A stretch of DNA of 64,000 nt from Rhizobiaceae bacterium. GTDB taxonomy: Bacteria > Pseudomonadota > Alphaproteobacteria > Rhizobiales > Rhizobiaceae. Both the position numbers and the translations under genes were made by a program. Where the stretch lies: positions 1-64,000 of the forward strand of contig JAEPMJ010000001.1 of NCBI GenBank assembly GCA_017644005.1, read 5' to 3'. Under the pieces are notes generated by a model. That model searched no databases and was not told where the DNA came from. It saw only the letters and a program-made list of their open reading frames with translations. This document shows positions 8,899 to 17,536 of this stretch, piece by piece (within the stretch, counting starts at the first letter, position 1; the number at the start of each line of letters is the position of its first letter).

Positions 8899-9306
8899 TC
8901 AAAGCACGGCTGGCATGCTTGCGCCGGAGGCGTGATCGACAGCGTAGAGCCAGGTTCCATCCGGCTGCCGGCGAATGATCTCGGCGGTCGAGCCCTGCTC
9001 CATCACCGAACCGTCGTCCCCATACAGTTTCCAGTCGGCGCGCAGCAGCGCCACATCGTCCAGCACATGAAAAAAGTTGTTCCTGCCGGCGATCTTGCCC
9101 GGAGCGGCGAGCATACCCGAGAGCAGCTCACGGATTTCGCCATGTCCGCTCGCGACGTGGTCGCCGACAGCCAGAATCGCGTCGCTCTGATAAAGAGCGA
9201 GCACGTTGTCCACGTCGCCGCTGTTGAACGCCTCCGCCCAGGTTTGGTTGAACAAGGCGGGGTCGGTAACCCGATATGCGGCGGGCTTGCTATTTGATGC
9301 AGTCAC
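8899..9306 (-). CDS. SnoaL/NTF2-like protein
   Basis: A protein of 135 residues with a nuclear-transport-factor-2 fold pattern: FNQTWAEAFNSGDVDNVLALY, then DAILAVGDHVASG and the C-terminal DGTWLYAVDHAS. I prefer GTG 9306, because GGAG sits 6 nt upstream; the frame also has GTG 9318. It is divergent from an HxlR regulator and likely its target. Members include isomerases, hydrolases and stress proteins of unknown role. Confidence 0.8.
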   Translation of the reverse strand: MTASNSKPAAYRVTDPALFNQTWAEAFNSGDVDNVLALYQSDAILAVGDHVASGHGEIRELLSGMLAAPGKIAGRNNFFHVLDDVALLRADWKLYGDDGSVMEQGSTAEIIRRQPDGTWLYAVDHASGASMPAVL

Positions 9307-9362
9307 TGGTTTCTCCACTTGCCAACGTGATGGAAAAACCGCCTATCATCCCGATTCTTTCC

Positions 9363-9387
9363 GTTCCAAATGGTAACAACTGGGAAC
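9363..9387. promoter_or_regulatory. Candidate HxlR operator between divergent genes
   Basis: Imperfect inverted repeat GTTCCAAAT - 7 nt - ACTGGGAAC (7 of 9 positions pair), placed 8 bp before the HxlR start and between it and the SnoaL-like gene. Size and placement fit a winged-helix dimer site. Confidence 0.4.
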
Positions 9388-9394
9388 CGCGAGC

Positions 9395-9751
9395 ATGACC
9401 ATACATTGCTATCCGCTCGAAGAACCGGTTGCCCGCAGCGCAACCGATTGCCCGGTGGAAGAGTGGCTCGCCTTTCTCGGCCACCGCTGGAACGCCTGCC
9501 TGCTGTGGCATCTGTCCACCGGCCCGAAATCGCACGGCGATCTGGCGACGAGGCTGCGGGGCATTTCGAGCAGGGTACTGGCGGAACGGCTTGTGGCACT
9601 GGAGGCGCGCGGCATTATCAGTCGCACACCCAAGGCCACGTGGCCACGGCAGGTGATCTATGCACTCACCGACAAGGGCCAGTCGCTCGTCTCGATCGTG
9701 TCGATGCTTGAGCCGTGGGCGCGAGGCATGGCCGATCAGGACGAACCGTGA
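9395..9751 (+). CDS. HxlR-family winged-helix regulator
   Basis: A 118-residue regulator covering the whole HxlR domain: CPVEEWLAFLGHRWNACLLWHL, the recognition helix region GISSRVLAERLVALEARG, and the wing RQVIYALTDKGQSL. HxlR proteins often sense reactive electrophiles or oxidants through a Cys; Cys occurs here at about residues 5, 19 and 34. It is divergent from the SnoaL-like gene and 45 bp upstream of mccB. Confidence 0.88.
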   Translation: MTIHCYPLEEPVARSATDCPVEEWLAFLGHRWNACLLWHLSTGPKSHGDLATRLRGISSRVLAERLVALEARGIISRTPKATWPRQVIYALTDKGQSLVSIVSMLEPWARGMADQDEP

Positions 9752-9796
9752 CAACCGGCGACTAGCCCCAGCGACTGTCCCCATTCCGGAGCCAGC

Positions 9797-11404
9797 ATGA
9801 CCGTCATCAAATCCGAAATCGCCGCCACATCCGACAGCTTCAAGGCCAATGCGGAACGCATGGCCGCGCTCGTCGCCGATATCGCCGACAAGGCGCAGGC
9901 CGTTCAGCGCGGCGGCTCAGACGAGGCGCGCGAGCGCCACACCGGCCGCGGCAAGCTGCTGCCGCGCGAGCGGCTGGCGCAGCTGCTCGATGCGGGATCG
10001 CCCTTTCTCGAGATCGGCCAGTTCGCCGCCTGGGACATGTATGGCGGCGACATCGCTTCGGCCGGCATGATCGCCGGCGTCGGCCGCGTCGAGGGGCGCG
10101 AGGTGATGATCGTCGTCAACGACGCCACGGTGAAGGGCGGCACCTATTACCCCGTCACGGTGAAGAAACATCTGCGCGCGCAGGAGATCGCTAGCCAAAA
10201 CCGCCTGCCCTGCATCTATATGGTCGACTCGGGCGGCGCCAACCTGCCCAACCAGGACGAGGTGTTTCCCGACCGGGAGCATTTCGGCCGCATCTTCTAC
10301 AACCAGGCCAACATGAGCGCCGCCGGCATTCCGCAGATCGCCTGCGTGATGGGCTCGTGTACGGCGGGCGGCGCCTATGTGCCGGCGATGGCCGATGAGT
10401 CCATCATGGTGAAGAACCAGGCGACGATCTTTCTCGGCGGCCCGCCGCTGGTGAAGGCGGCCACCGGCGAAGACGTTTCAGCCGAAGACCTCGGCGGCGC
10501 GGATGTGCACACGCGCCTCTCCGGCGTTGCCGATCACTACGCCAATGACGACGCCCATGCGATCGCCATCACGCGGCGCATCGTCAAAAACCTGAATCGA
10601 ACCAAGCCGGTATCGCTGGAAACGCGGAAAGTGATTCCGCCGCTTTATCCATCGCATGAGATCGCCGGCATCGTGCCGGCGGATACCCGCACACCCTATG
10701 ACGTGCGCGAGATCATCGCCCGCATTGTCGACGGTTCCGAGCTCGACGAATTCAAAGCCAATTACGGCACCACGCTGGTCACCGGCTTCGCGCACATTCA
10801 CGGGCTTCCGGTGGGCATTCTCGCCAATAACGGCGTGCTGTTTTCGGAAAGCGCGCAAAAGGGCGCGCATTTCATCGAGCTCGCCTGCCAGCGCAAGATC
10901 CCGCTGATCTTCCTGCAGAACATCACCGGCTTCATGGTGGGCCGCAAATACGAGGCCGGCGGCATCGCCAAGGACGGCGCCAAGCTGGTGACGGCGGTGG
11001 CCACCGCAAAAGTGCCGAAGCTCACCGTCATCATCGGCGGCTCGTTCGGCGCCGGCAATTACGGCATGTGCGGGCGCGCCTATTCGCCCCGCTTCCTGTG
11101 GATGTGGCCGAACGCCCGCATCTCGGTGATGGGCGGCGAACAGGCCGCCACAGTGCTGTCGCTGGTCAAGCGCGAGGGCATAGAGCGCAAGGGCGGCTCA
11201 TGGTCGGCCGAGGAAGAGGCCGAATTCAAAAAGCCGATCCTGGAAAAATACGAACGCGAGGGCCACCCGCTCTATTCCTCGGCCCGGCTGTGGGACGACG
11301 GCATCATCGACCCGGCGAAAACGCGCGAGGTGCTGGCGCTCAGCCTCTCCGCCGCACTCAACGCCGAGATCGAAGAGACGAAGTTCGGCGTGTTCAGGAT
11401 GTGA
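9797..11404 (+). CDS. mccB: Methylcrotonyl-CoA carboxylase, carboxyltransferase (beta) subunit
   Basis: A 535-residue acyl-CoA carboxyltransferase. It has both crotonase-like halves: [16 protein letters not shown] in the first, and [20 protein letters not shown] followed by [15 protein letters not shown] in the second, a signature typical of methylcrotonyl- rather than propionyl-CoA carboxylases. It transfers CO2 from biotin on MccA to 3-methylcrotonyl-CoA in leucine degradation. GGAG precedes ATG 9797. Unlike normal liu operons it is separated from ivd by three unrelated genes and from mccA by about 6 kb. Confidence 0.93.
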   Translation: MTVIKSEIAATSDSFKANAERMAALVADIADKAQAVQRGGSDEARERHTGRGKLLPRERLAQLLDAGSPFLEIGQFAAWDMYGGDIASAGMIAGVGRVEGREVMIVVNDATVKGGTYYPVTVKKHLRAQEIASQNRLPCIYMVDSGGANLPNQDEVFPDREHFGRIFYNQANMSAAGIPQIACVMGSCTAGGAYVPAMADESIMVKNQATIFLGGPPLVKAATGEDVSAEDLGGADVHTRLSGVADHYANDDAHAIAITRRIVKNLNRTKPVSLETRKVIPPLYPSHEIAGIVPADTRTPYDVREIIARIVDGSELDEFKANYGTTLVTGFAHIHGLPVGILANNGVLFSESAQKGAHFIELACQRKIPLIFLQNITGFMVGRKYEAGGIAKDGAKLVTAVATAKVPKLTVIIGGSFGAGNYGMCGRAYSPRFLWMWPNARISVMGGEQAATVLSLVKREGIERKGGSWSAEEEAEFKKPILEKYEREGHPLYSSARLWDDGIIDPAKTREVLALSLSAALNAEIEETKFGVFRM

Positions 11405-11508
11405 ATAGTTGCAGAACTAACTCTCTGATCTAGCCCGAGAAATCTTCCAATTTATCCTCACCGTCGATCGCGCGCTTAGGCTTCGACCGGACCAATCCGG
11501 GAAAGGCC

Positions 11509-12219
11509 ATGCAGCAATCCGATATCGACCAACTTTCCAGCCGAATACGCTGCGCGGCGACGGTCCTGCGCCTTTCGGCAGCGACCGTGCGCATGCGCGT
11601 TGCGGCGAAGTCCAACCCGTACTGGCACCTTCAGCCTCGCGTCCCTGCAGGCAACCTCGCAGGCGGCCAATGGCTGGCGGGAGCGTTAGGAGCGGCGGCA
11701 AGTCTCTTGCCCGCCGTGATCAATGCAGGGCGCATTGCGCTTCAGCGTCTATTAGCCCTTGGTCGGACGACCGCTCCCCGGCTCCGCAGCGTTCCGAGAA
11801 GGTAGGAAAACGCCGAGCCTGATGAAGATGATTTCGACGAAGAGACCAGGCGCATCGGCCCATATTCGCGACAACGACCAGAAACGCGCTTAATGCGGTT
11901 CAAAGACGAGCGTGAAATGCGGCGCTATTTAGGGCCCGCCGGTCCCGGAAGAGAGTGGCACCATATCGTAGAAAAGCGCCTTGCCGGACGACCTGGATTC
12001 CGCCCGGAACTGATCCACAGTACGGACAATATCATTAGCCTTCCGGTGGAAGTACATCGATATATTAGCAATAAGATGAGCTCCAAAGATCCTGCATACG
12101 GCAATGATGTTCGGCGATACTGGGTCGAAAAGATGTCGTTCGCAGATCAGTATGATCATGGGCTAGACCTGATTGAAGCAGCATTGAGAAGGTTCGGTTA
12201 TTACCCGAAAGATTTCTGA
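11509..12219 (+). pseudogene. HNH-like toxin nuclease gene interrupted by an in-frame amber codon
   Basis: One frame runs from ATG 11509 to TGA 12219 except for a single TAG at 11803-11805. The first part (98 codons) contains SNPYWHLQPRVPAGN and GGQW. The second contains GPGREWHHIVE, HSTDNIISLP and VEVHRYI, an H-H...N...H arrangement as in HNH/AHH-type nuclease domains of polymorphic toxins. Because both halves are in the same frame and the second half lacks a convincing ribosome site (ATG 11893 is internal), a nonsense mutation in a ~236-codon gene is the simplest reading. Alternatives are two short genes or a C-terminal product alone. The immunity-like gene follows directly. Confidence 0.7.
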
Positions 12220-12235
12220 GCTCTCCGTCGAAGAC

Positions 12236-12658
12236 TTGGTTGGGCGCTTTGTGAAAGCGCAGGTGAAGAACCAGAACGCTGTTCGCGAACAGAATATTCC
12301 CGCCGCCAATCGCCAGGTCGACATCACAATGCGTACCGCCGAGATACTGACAAAATCAGCCAAGGGCAGGCTCGCGCTGGAAACGCTGATGAGCCATAGC
12401 GAGCCCTTTGTCCGGCTTCGGGCTGCGCAATATGTAAGGCGCTGGGCACCAGACTTGGCTATTCCCGTTCTGGGGCGCATGCTTCTCGATGAATATGAAG
12501 ACATATCAGTCGAGGAGAGCCTCGAGATGATCATCGGGGCCAAAGACTCACTCTACTTGCATTTCGGCATACGCAGCTTCGACTGGAACGACCTGATCGA
12601 ACCCCTCAAGCCATACGGCATCGAACTGCCTTTCCGGGATCGAAGCAAATGGAGTTGA
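12236..12658 (+). CDS. DUF2019-type protein, probable immunity partner
   Basis: About 140 residues, helical: LVGRFVKAQVKNQNAV at the start and ALETLMSHSEPFVRLRAAQYV with WAPDLA in the middle, matching the HEAT-like DUF2019 pattern. The recognisable domain begins a few codons upstream (ELSVEDL), but the only ordinary start is TTG 12236; an ATT at 12212 would give the complete domain. The open frame begins at 12188, inside the end of the nuclease frame, so the two were probably translationally coupled. DUF2019 proteins are often found next to toxin genes, so immunity is a reasonable inference. Confidence 0.6.
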   Translation: MVGRFVKAQVKNQNAVREQNIPAANRQVDITMRTAEILTKSAKGRLALETLMSHSEPFVRLRAAQYVRRWAPDLAIPVLGRMLLDEYEDISVEESLEMIIGAKDSLYLHFGIRSFDWNDLIEPLKPYGIELPFRDRSKWS

Positions 12659-12906
12659 TTCTCGGAACGTTAGCTGAAGGTTCTTAGCTTTGCCGCCAAT
12701 GTCGGCAGCCGCGCCGCTCAGACCTGTTGTTCGGCTATCAACCGCTCATGCACATCACCGAGATCGCATGCGCCCCACCGCGAAGCTGTGTGGCCATGAC
12801 GGCCGGGTTCGGTTGCTGGCGCAAATTTTCTCCCGTTCATTGTCGGGTGCCGTCTTCCCCGAACGTCCTTCGGACGTCCACCGCACAACCGAAGGAGACC
12901 GCCGCG

Positions 12907-13122
12907 ATGCCCGCCGAGCCCAAAGTGAAAGGCCCCGCTTCCTATTTTCCGTCGATCGAAAAGACCTACGGCAAGCCAGTCGGCCACTGGCTGGCGCTGC
13001 TGGATGGCATGAAGGCCATGAAGCATATGGAGATGGTGGCTGCGCTCAAATCCGGCCACGGCCTGGGCCATGGACACGCCAACGCGCTTGTCGCCTATTG
13101 GCGTTCCAAAAACGCCGGCTGA
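12907..13122 (+). CDS. DUF4287 domain protein
   Basis: A 71-residue protein: GPASYFPSIEKTYGKPVGHW, then KSGHGLGHGHANALVAYWR, which is the whole DUF4287 pattern. GGAG lies 9 nt before ATG 12907. It is 17 bp upstream of a YCII/DGPF gene on the same strand and likely co-transcribed. The molecular role of the family is unknown. The region 12659-12906 before it holds no other gene. Confidence 0.85.
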   Translation: MPAEPKVKGPASYFPSIEKTYGKPVGHWLALLDGMKAMKHMEMVAALKSGHGLGHGHANALVAYWRSKNAG

Positions 13123-13139
13123 CCGAACGGAGATACCGC

Positions 13140-13523
13140 ATGCATTACGCAATTCTCGCCTATCACGCCGCAGGCGTGGTCGACACGTGGAGCGAGGAGG
13201 AAGACGAGGCGCTGATGGACGATCTGCTCAAGGTCAATCGCCGTCTGGTGGCGCAGAAACAGCTCGGCCCCGCGGGGCGGCTTGGCCCCACGGAGGACGC
13301 CAAGACCCTGCGCGGCCCGGGCGACGGCATGGTGATCGACGGGCCGTTCGCCGAGACCAAGGAGCAGCTGCTCGGTTTTTACGTCGTGGATTTTCCGTCG
13401 ATGGACGCCGCCATCGCCGCGGCGCGCGAGCTGCGCCGCGCCAACCCCAGCGCGGTTTACGAAATCCGGCCGATCACGCTCTACCTGCCCGGCGCCGCAC
13501 TCGAAGCGAGTGAAGCCGGCTAG
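13140..13523 (+). CDS. YCII/DGPF-domain protein
   Basis: A 127-residue ferredoxin-fold protein starting MHYAILAY with the DGPF-type motif (VIDGPFAETKEQLLGFYVVD) in the middle and an IRPITLY end. GGAG is 8 nt upstream of ATG 13140. The frame is open much further upstream, but codon content and the ribosome site support this start. The family has been linked to sigma factors and metabolism without a settled function. Confidence 0.85.
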   Translation: MHYAILAYHAAGVVDTWSEEEDEALMDDLLKVNRRLVAQKQLGPAGRLGPTEDAKTLRGPGDGMVIDGPFAETKEQLLGFYVVDFPSMDAAIAAARELRRANPSAVYEIRPITLYLPGAALEASEAG

Positions 13524-13632
13524 CGGCGAACCGGCGACCTTTCCAGAGGCTTTCGCCTCCCGCTGCTCCGGCGTGCTATCATCTCGCCGGACGGGCCAGC
13601 AGCCCGTGTTCTTTCGCCAGAGGGAGAGTGCC

Positions 13633-13962
13633 ATGTCCAATGCCCTGAAATCAGCCCTTGCAGCCGCACTGCTTGTGGCTGCCGCCGCTCCCGCGCTGGC
13701 CACCTCCGGGCCCGGCTGCCTGGTGGTCGTGAATGTGGCGAGCAACGATGCGCTCAATGTCCGCGAGCGCGCCTCGGCATCGTCGCCCATCGTGGATATT
13801 CTGGTACCGGGCCGCCACGGCATCATTCATCTCGACGCCCGCTGCGAGCCACTTTCGCGGCCCTGGGGCAGCCGCTGGTGCCCGATCACGCATTATGCGG
13901 GCGACCGGGCGACGTCGGGTTTCGTGAAGGCGCGCTATGTGCGCGACAGCGACTGCCCGTAG
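13633..13962 (+). CDS. Secreted SH3-domain protein
   Basis: A 109-residue exported protein: signal peptide of about 23 residues (ending APALA), then a bacterial SH3 domain with NVASNDALNVRERASASSPI and the closing GFVKARYVRDSDC. Four Cys in the mature part may form disulfides. AGGGAGAG precedes ATG 13633. Such domains bind cell-wall or surface ligands in the periplasm. Confidence 0.82.
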   Translation: MSNALKSALAAALLVAAAAPALATSGPGCLVVVNVASNDALNVRERASASSPIVDILVPGRHGIIHLDARCEPLSRPWGSRWCPITHYAGDRATSGFVKARYVRDSDCP

Positions 13963-14079
13963 TGCACCGACCGGAGGGCGGCGCCGGGTGAAATGATGGA
14001 GGTTCATGTCTGGACCCTTTTATCGCGCCGGGCGTTTCCTACATGACCGTGACCTTTCGACAGCCCGGAGTTCCGTTCG

Positions 14080-14568
14080 ATGAAAGCCGCCCTCACCCAA
14101 ATCGCCGCAGCCGCAACGCTTGCATTCGCTCTGTCGGTGCCTGCTGGCGCGGAGCAGATCGGCGAAGTGGATGTCGACTGGCTCGGCAACGACATCATTG
14201 TGGAGGCAATCCACGATCCGCAGGTCGACGGCGTGACCTGCCACGTCACCTATTTCGAGCGCGGGCTGATCGACCGACTTTCCAAGGGCAACTGGTTCGA
14301 AGACCCGTCGAACTCGTCAATCGCCTGCCGGCAGACAGGACCGATCGTCATTCGCGACATCGAGCGCGATCAGGAGGGCGAGGAGGTTTTCAAGGAGCGG
14401 CGCTCGCTGATCTGGAAGCAGCTTGTGGTCAAGCGTCTCTACGACGAGCAGAACGACACGCTGGTCTATCTGTCGCATTCGCGCCAGGTGCAGGATGGTT
14501 CGGCGAAGATGGCGATTTCGACGGTGCCGCTCTACGGCCAGGACGTGACCTGGGTGACCGGACAATAG
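14080..14568 (+). CDS. creA: CreA family periplasmic protein
   Basis: A 162-residue protein matching CreA over its full length: signal peptide (ends AGA-EQIG), GEVDVDWLGNDIIVEA, then DPQVDGVTCHVTYFERG, SIACRQTGPI and SLIWKQLVVKR. CreA is a widespread periplasmic protein of unknown activity. GGAG precedes the ATG by 9 nt. No creBCD two-component genes are adjacent. Confidence 0.9.
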   Translation: MKAALTQIAAAATLAFALSVPAGAEQIGEVDVDWLGNDIIVEAIHDPQVDGVTCHVTYFERGLIDRLSKGNWFEDPSNSSIACRQTGPIVIRDIERDQEGEEVFKERRSLIWKQLVVKRLYDEQNDTLVYLSHSRQVQDGSAKMAISTVPLYGQDVTWVTGQ

Positions 14569-14599
14569 GTCTAAGCCACAGCCGGCCCGCTTGCAGGGC

Positions 14600-15160
14600 T
14601 CATCGGCCTGCGACGGCGTCCCCGATCACGGCTACCATGGCCTCCGCCGGCATGGCCACTCCGGCCGAACGAAGCGCCTGCCACGTTCCAAGGTCGACCA
14701 AGGCCCGCACGAGAGGCCGCTGTCTGTCGACCGCCGCTTCCACGAGTTCGGCAACGCGCTTCTCCACCTGCTCATGGGCTTCTGCCAGCGCAGGATGGTA
14801 CCCGCGCTCATTGCGGATGTTGCGCAGCTCCGGCTCGCCGCGCTCATACAGGGCGAACAGCGCCGAGACGAGACGCGCGATCCGCTCTCCCTGATCGGCT
14901 GCCCCGTCAAATATCTCCGGGCCGGGCAGATCAAGTTTGCGGAAGGTCAGTTCGCCACAGGCAGGCAGCAGCGCGTCGAGATCGGGGAAATGGCGATAGA
15001 CGGTTCCCACGCCAACCCCCGCGCGCAAAGCGATATCGTCCCAGCCCGTTTTCTCGACGCCCCGTTCGGCGTGGGCCTCCAGAGTAGCCTGCAGGATGGC
15101 ATCGCGCTTGCGGGCAGCCGCCTCAGCGCGCCGGGTCATGGTGTAGTTTCGCGGAGACAT
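14600..15160 (-). CDS. TetR-family regulator
   Basis: A 186-residue repressor with an N-terminal HTH (RDAILQATLEAHAERG, IALRAGVGVGTVYRHFPDLDALL) and a helical ligand domain (TetR_C33-like). It is divergent from a cupin gene 94 bp away, the likely target. ATG 15160 or 15139 are both possible starts. Confidence 0.87.
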   Translation of the reverse strand: MSPRNYTMTRRAEAAARKRDAILQATLEAHAERGVEKTGWDDIALRAGVGVGTVYRHFPDLDALLPACGELTFRKLDLPGPEIFDGAADQGERIARLVSALFALYERGEPELRNIRNERGYHPALAEAHEQVEKRVAELVEAAVDRQRPLVRALVDLGTWQALRSAGVAMPAEAMVAVIGDAVAGR

Positions 15161-15177
15161 TTCTCGGATAAATTTCG

Positions 15178-15206
15178 TTGACAGAATTATTCCGCCAAAA
15201 TATGAG
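15178..15206 (+). promoter_or_regulatory. Sigma-70-type promoter of the cupin gene
   Basis: TTGACA (15178-15183), 17-bp spacer, TATGAG (15201-15206), 48 bp before the cupin start. The spacer and the flank ATAAATTT...AGAATTAT form an imperfect inverted repeat that could bind the divergent TetR protein. Confidence 0.6.
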
Positions 15207-15254
15207 CCGCTTCCGCCGCTGTCAATGCGGCTTCACCAGCAAGGGAAAACTCAT

Positions 15255-15713
15255 ATGAACCAGCACACCCCGTCACCGCCGACAGACAGTTGGTGGTGGT
15301 TCGGAGAACTCGCCAAGCACAGGGTACGCGCCGAGCAAACGAACGACGCCATGTCGATCGTGGAGATCCTGGCGCCACCCGGGCTCAGCGTACCCCCGCA
15401 TGTCCATCACCGCGAAGACGAAGCATTCGTCATTCTGGATGGCGGCGGCACCTTCCATGTCGGCGACCGGACGGTCGAGGCGAAACCCGGTGACGTGCTC
15501 TTTGGGCCCCGTGGCGTTGTCCACGATTATACCGTCGGGCCGAAAGGCTGCCGGATGTTGTTCATCTTCACGCCTGGCCGCAACATGGAGTCCTTCATTG
15601 CCGAATCGGGCGTTCGCGCGGCTGCGGACACGCTGCCGCCCGCCGAGATCGGCCCTCCCGAGGCAGAACAACTCGCCGGCATTCTTCAGAGGCACGGCCT
15701 CGCATTTGCATAG
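15255..15713 (+). CDS. Cupin-domain protein
   Basis: A 152-residue single-domain cupin. Motif 1 is PPHVHHREDEAFVILDGG (metal ligands His, His, Glu) and motif 2 is GDVLFGPRGVVHDYTV (His). These metal-binding residues are intact, so an enzyme such as a quercetin-dioxygenase-like protein is possible. AAGGGA precedes ATG 15255. It is divergent from a TetR gene and likely repressed by it. Confidence 0.85.
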   Translation: MNQHTPSPPTDSWWWFGELAKHRVRAEQTNDAMSIVEILAPPGLSVPPHVHHREDEAFVILDGGGTFHVGDRTVEAKPGDVLFGPRGVVHDYTVGPKGCRMLFIFTPGRNMESFIAESGVRAAADTLPPAEIGPPEAEQLAGILQRHGLAFA

Positions 15714-15748
15714 AGTGCTGGTTGCGGGCGGATTTGACCGCCCGCAAC

Positions 15749-16351
15749 CTACCCGCCATTCACCAGTTCCAACACCAGGCGGTGGACATTGCCACCGTTC
15801 CCCAGTTCTTCCCTGTCGAAGTCGCGGCTTTTCTGACGCTGCTCGTTTGAGAGCTCGCCAAGCCGCTTCTGAAGTATCGCCCGAACCTTCCGGCACCCGG
15901 GGTCGTTGTCGGCGGAGAGACCTGACGAGAACACTTCGATCTTTTTCACCATCTCGACAATGATATCGCCATGAACGCGCTCATGTGCGCGGATTCCGGC
16001 AATGAAGCGCTGCCAGCGCGCGGCGGTTTCGGCGGGCAGATTCGGCGGCGCTTCAGGCAGCTTGTAAATCACGGTGAGCCACGGCTTCACCGAATCCAGC
16101 CGGCAATTGCCGTTCGCCTCCCGGTAGTCGCGCGACCATTTCAGATCGAATGTCGTGTAGGCGATCGCCCGGGTCGGCCCGATCCTGGGGCCGTTGCGGC
16201 CGATCGAGCGGTAAAGCTCGAGCCCGGTCGCGCCCTCTACCGCATAGGTCTCGATCCTCTCGGCCGCCTCCCACCCGGCGCCGGCCCGAACGGGCATTGC
16301 GACCAGCGCACCGGCCAACAAGGCTGCGCATATCGCTGAGCGGTCGGGCAT
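15749..16351 (-). CDS. DUF922 putative secreted metalloprotease
   Basis: A 200-residue exported protein with a signal peptide (cleavage near VRAGA). The body carries TTFDLKWSRDY, then HERVH, an HExxH-type zinc motif, within AGIRAHERVHGDI, as in DUF922 proteins. A periplasmic zinc protease is the family's predicted role. Convergent with the cupin gene. Confidence 0.85.
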   Translation of the reverse strand: MPDRSAICAALLAGALVAMPVRAGAGWEAAERIETYAVEGATGLELYRSIGRNGPRIGPTRAIAYTTFDLKWSRDYREANGNCRLDSVKPWLTVIYKLPEAPPNLPAETAARWQRFIAGIRAHERVHGDIIVEMVKKIEVFSSGLSADNDPGCRKVRAILQKRLGELSNEQRQKSRDFDREELGNGGNVHRLVLELVNGG

Positions 16352-16498
16352 GGAGCTTCCTTGCGGCAGGCGGGTTCAGCATCTGCATTCCAGCCATTCA
16401 TGGCTCAATTCGGGCATGGCGAAAAGGCCGTGGCGGCCCAGCAAGCGGGTGGCGCTGGCCCAATTGCACGACACGCTCCAGCTCAATAGTGTCGCGCG

Positions 16499-17452
16499 GT
16501 GACTCAGAACCGTGCCATAAATCCCGCACTTGCCATGCAGAATGACGGTCAGGACCGCCCGAGTCTCGGCATCATGCTGATGATCGGCTTCTGCGCCGCA
16601 GCGCCCCTGGGCGATGCAATCGCCAAGGTGCTGGGCGACACGATACCGCTGCTGCAGCTTCTGGTCGTGCGGTTCGCCGCGCAGGCGCTCATCCTGCTGC
16701 CGCTGGCGCTGCTCGGCGGCCACTCGTTTCGTATGACCCGGCGGGTATTCTGGCTGACGGCGGCACGGACTTTGCTGCACATCGTCGGCATTGGGGTGTT
16801 CTTTACTGCACTGCGGTTCCTGCCGCTCGCCGACGCCGTTGCGATCGCTTACGTGATGCCGTTCATCATGCTCCTGCTCGGGCGGCTGGTGCTTGGCGAA
16901 ATGGTAGGGGTGCGGCGTATCATGGCCTGCGTCGTCGGTTTCGGTGGCACGCTGCTGGTCATCCAGCCATCTTTTGCGGAAGTCGGCTGGCCTGCCCTGC
17001 TGCCGCTCGTGGTAGCGGTCGTATTCGCACTCTACATGCTGGTGAGCCGGCAGCTTGCCCGCGACAATGACCCGATGGTTCTGCAGGCGGTGGCCGGAGT
17101 GATGGCGCTTGCCGTGCTCGGTGTGATCGTCCTTTTCACCCGCGGCATCGACATCCAGCCGCTCAGCTTCGTGACGCCGACAAGCCGCGATCTGTGGCTG
17201 CTTGCCGGCATCGGCACCTTGGGCACATTCGCGCACCTGCTGATGACGTGGTCGCTGCGCTTCGCGCCGTCGGCAACCCTGGCACCCATGCAGTATCTCG
17301 AAATCCCGTTTGCGACATTCATCGGCTGGCTGGTGTTCCATGATCTGCCCAATGGGCTTGCGGCCATCGGCATCGCCGTCACGATGGGATCGGGCCTCTA
17401 CATCGTATGGCGCGAGCGGGCGACGACGCGGCCGCTGCCGCCGCAGACCTGA
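16499..17452 (+). CDS. EamA/DMT-family transporter
   Basis: A 317-residue inner-membrane protein with about ten hydrophobic helices in two EamA repeats (first through LVIQPSF, second from ALLPLVVAVVF). Second-repeat landmarks are LAPMQYLEIPFATFIGWLVFHDLP and a C-terminal basic tail. The start is GTG 16499; ATG 16535 is an alternative beginning just before the first helix. Export of a metabolite is likely, substrate unknown. It precedes mccA by 84 bp on the same strand. Confidence 0.88.
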   Translation: MTQNRAINPALAMQNDGQDRPSLGIMLMIGFCAAAPLGDAIAKVLGDTIPLLQLLVVRFAAQALILLPLALLGGHSFRMTRRVFWLTAARTLLHIVGIGVFFTALRFLPLADAVAIAYVMPFIMLLLGRLVLGEMVGVRRIMACVVGFGGTLLVIQPSFAEVGWPALLPLVVAVVFALYMLVSRQLARDNDPMVLQAVAGVMALAVLGVIVLFTRGIDIQPLSFVTPTSRDLWLLAGIGTLGTFAHLLMTWSLRFAPSATLAPMQYLEIPFATFIGWLVFHDLPNGLAAIGIAVTMGSGLYIVWRERATTRPLPPQT

Positions 17453-17536
17453 GCCGCCCACAACCGCGCTCACACAGCGCTGGACTTGGCCGCCATTGCA
17501 CGGCTATTCCAGATGACAAAGCTTGCGAGGATGCCG

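Noticed and set aside
11417..11701. Minus-strand frame opposite the toxin N-terminal part
   Set aside because: Shadow; no motif.
12690..12906. Longer open frames ahead of DUF4287 and YCII genes
   Set aside because: Conserved domains and ribosome sites begin at 12907 and 13140.
16376..17473. 365-codon minus-strand frame opposite the DMT transporter
   Set aside because: High-GC shadow, composition full of His/Arg/Gln, no domain; the plus-strand transporter explains the region.
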